DNA of 64,000 nucleotides, taken from Pontibacillus marinus BH030004 = DSM 16465. GTDB lineage: Bacteria; Bacillota; Bacilli; Bacillales; BH030062. Below, piece by piece: positions 62,999 to 64,000 of this stretch. The notes under the pieces were generated by a model. The model saw nothing but the letters and a program-made list of their open reading frames with translations. It searched no databases and had not been told where the DNA came from. The position numbers and the translations under genes are program-made. The stretch spans positions 45,707 through 109,706 of the forward strand of contig NZ_AULJ01000013.1 in NCBI RefSeq assembly GCF_000425225.1, in the 5' to 3' direction. Within the stretch, counting starts at the first letter, position 1. The number at the start of each line of letters is the position of its first letter.

Positions 62999-63001
62999 GT
63001 C

Positions 63002-63010
63002 TGATATAAT
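63002..63010 (+). promoter_or_regulatory. Extended -10 promoter of the GT2 gene
   Basis: TGATATAAT (TG-N-TATAAT) right after the Csp terminator, predicting a leader of about 130 nt. Confidence 0.5.
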
Positions 63011-63062
63011 TTAACGCATGCACATCTTATAAATGGGTATAACTTACTAATAAGGAGTATAG

Positions 63063-63104
63063 ATGTACGATACATTCATTATAGAAAGCTATCCCTGTAT
63101 CTGA
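63063..63104 (+). CDS. Possible 13-residue leader peptide before the GT2 gene
   Basis: AAGGAG (63052-63057) is 5 nt before ATG; the frame reads MYDTFIIESYPCI and stops 44 nt before the GT2 start. A good ribosome site on a very short frame suggests a leader peptide, but chance is possible. Confidence 0.3.
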   Translation: MYDTFIIESYPCI

Positions 63105-63148
63105 TATTCTAGAGTTTGTGCGTGAAATTGCAGAATAAGAGGTGCTTT

Positions 63149-64000
63149 ATGGAAAGAATAGCAATACTTCTTCCTTGTTATAACGAGGAACAAACCATTG
63201 GGAAAGTGATTGAGGACTTCCGTTCAGAACTTCCTAATGCCGATATTTATGTTTATGACAATAATTCTTCTGACCGTACTTCTGAAGTCGCTGAAGAGCA
63301 TGGTGCTATTGTAAGGAAAGAGTGGCGACAAGGAAAAGGAAATGTAGTCCGTTCTATGTTTCGTGAGGTTGAGGCAGATATCTATGTCATGGCTGATGGG
63401 GATGATACGTATCCACCTAAGTTTGTTCATGATCTTATTCAACCTATTCGGGAAAAGAAAGCGAATATGACAATTGGTGACCGTCTTAGTAATGGGACGT
63501 ATTATGATGAGAATCAGCGGAGCTTTCATAGTTTTGGCAATAACTTAGTTAAAGGTCTTATTAATCGTTTATATAAAAGCAATATTACAGATATTATGAC
63601 GGGATATCGCGCCTTTGATCAGCTTTTTGTAAAGTCTATGCCAGTTATGAGCTCTGGTTTTGCTATTGAAACAGAAATGAGCATTCATTCTTTAGATAAA
63701 AAATTCCTCATTCAAGAGGTTCCAATCGATTATCGTGATCGTCCTGAAGGTAGTGAATCTAAGCTAAATACGTTTTCAGACGGATTTAAAGTACTGAAAA
63801 TGATTTTTACTTTATTCAAAGAGTATAAGCCTTTTGTGTTTTTCTCCTTATGGACAATGATATTTATCTTATTTGGACTATTAGTAGGAATACCCGTAAT
63901 ATCAGAGTTTATTTATACAGGTTTTGTTTCGAAGGTCCCTTCCGCAATACTTGCAACAGGATTTATGATTCTTGGTGTTCTATCATTTGCTTGCGGCTTA
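63149..64000 (+). CDS. GT2 glycosyltransferase, dolichol-phosphate-sugar synthase type (partial)
   Basis: 284 codons to the window edge with no stop, so the C-terminus is missing. GT-A domain: AILLPCYNEEQTIGKVIEDF, YVYDNNSSDRTSEVAEEHGA, DXD-type MADGDDTYPP, and ITDIMTGYRAFDQLFVKSMP. After about residue 225 membrane helices begin (FVFFSLWTMIFILFGLLVG). Transfers a sugar from a nucleotide donor to a lipid or polymer; acceptor unknown. AGAGGTG precedes ATG. Confidence 0.82.
   Translation, partial: MERIAILLPCYNEEQTIGKVIEDFRSELPNADIYVYDNNSSDRTSEVAEEHGAIVRKEWRQGKGNVVRSMFREVEADIYVMADGDDTYPPKFVHDLIQPIREKKANMTIGDRLSNGTYYDENQRSFHSFGNNLVKGLINRLYKSNITDIMTGYRAFDQLFVKSMPVMSSGFAIETEMSIHSLDKKFLIQEVPIDYRDRPEGSESKLNTFSDGFKVLKMIFTLFKEYKPFVFFSLWTMIFILFGLLVGIPVISEFIYTGFVSKVPSAILATGFMILGVLSFACGL

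Overview
The window is chromosomal DNA from a low-GC, Gram-positive member of the Bacillaceae, probably a salt-tolerant or marine relative of Pontibacillus or Halobacillus. This rests on gene order shared with Bacillus subtilis: fxsA-ytvI-citZ-icd-mdh-phoPR, yneR...plsY-yneT-parE-parC and yngJ-I-H-G-F-E. Other support is frequent TTG starts behind strong ribosome sites, CcpA (cre) boxes, Bacillus-type LexA boxes (CGAAC-N4-GTTC), an OpuF-type compatible-solute transporter and sulfolipid genes. The genus is inferred. No tRNA, rRNA, CRISPR array, prophage or transposase was seen.

Layout. 1-11 kb: FxsA and YtvI membrane proteins, the TCA genes citZ-icd-mdh, a MaoC-like hydratase, phoPR, a 0.9 kb block of palindromic intergenic repeats, and tagO. 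11-19 kb: yneR, a three-gene ABC-2 exporter, yidD, folE2, a small orphan gene, plsY and a membrane-anchored GH18 protein. 19-28 kb: opuFA-opuFB, yneT, topoisomerase IV (parE-parC, behind an SOS promoter) and a nucleoside-hydrolase-like gene. 28-37 kb: a TetR regulator and a seven-gene leucine/isovalerate degradation operon with a cre box and a palindromic operator. 37-44.5 kb: a methyltransferase, murE, a small membrane protein, an acetyl-CoA-synthetase-like gene divergent from a ClpN-GNAT fusion, a PadR regulator and an FAD oxidoreductase. 44.9-50 kb: two sulfolipid genes (an SQD2-like sulfoquinovosyltransferase and sqdB) separated by a type I toxin-antitoxin locus, a lipoprotein and a LAGLIDADG homing endonuclease whose promoter contains a LexA box. 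50-55.4 kb: pheA, aroA, tyrA and an SLH-domain surface protein. 55.4-63 kb: a copper island with two cysteine-rich copper-storage proteins, a CcdA/DsbD-like membrane protein, CopB, a SHOCT peptide, a two-component system and a beta-propeller lipoprotein. The window ends inside a GT2 glycosyltransferase.

How parts work together. Copper genes share a 16-bp TGCAGATT-N-TATGCA-type box placed about 18-22 nt upstream of a -10 element at three promoters, which suggests a regulon driven by the adjacent response regulator. The yng genes convert an isovaleryl-CoA-type substrate through 3-methylcrotonyl-CoA and HMG-CoA to acetoacetate and acetyl-CoA; the cre box ties them to carbon catabolite repression. 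SqdB makes UDP-sulfoquinovose and the SQD2-like enzyme transfers it to diacylglycerol, giving a phosphate-free anionic lipid; possible PhoP boxes lie upstream of the transferase.

The least expected elements are the SOS-promoter homing endonuclease, the compact type I toxin-antitoxin locus, the copper box, the ClpN-GNAT fusion opposite an acyl-CoA synthetase, and two families of dispersed intergenic repeats.
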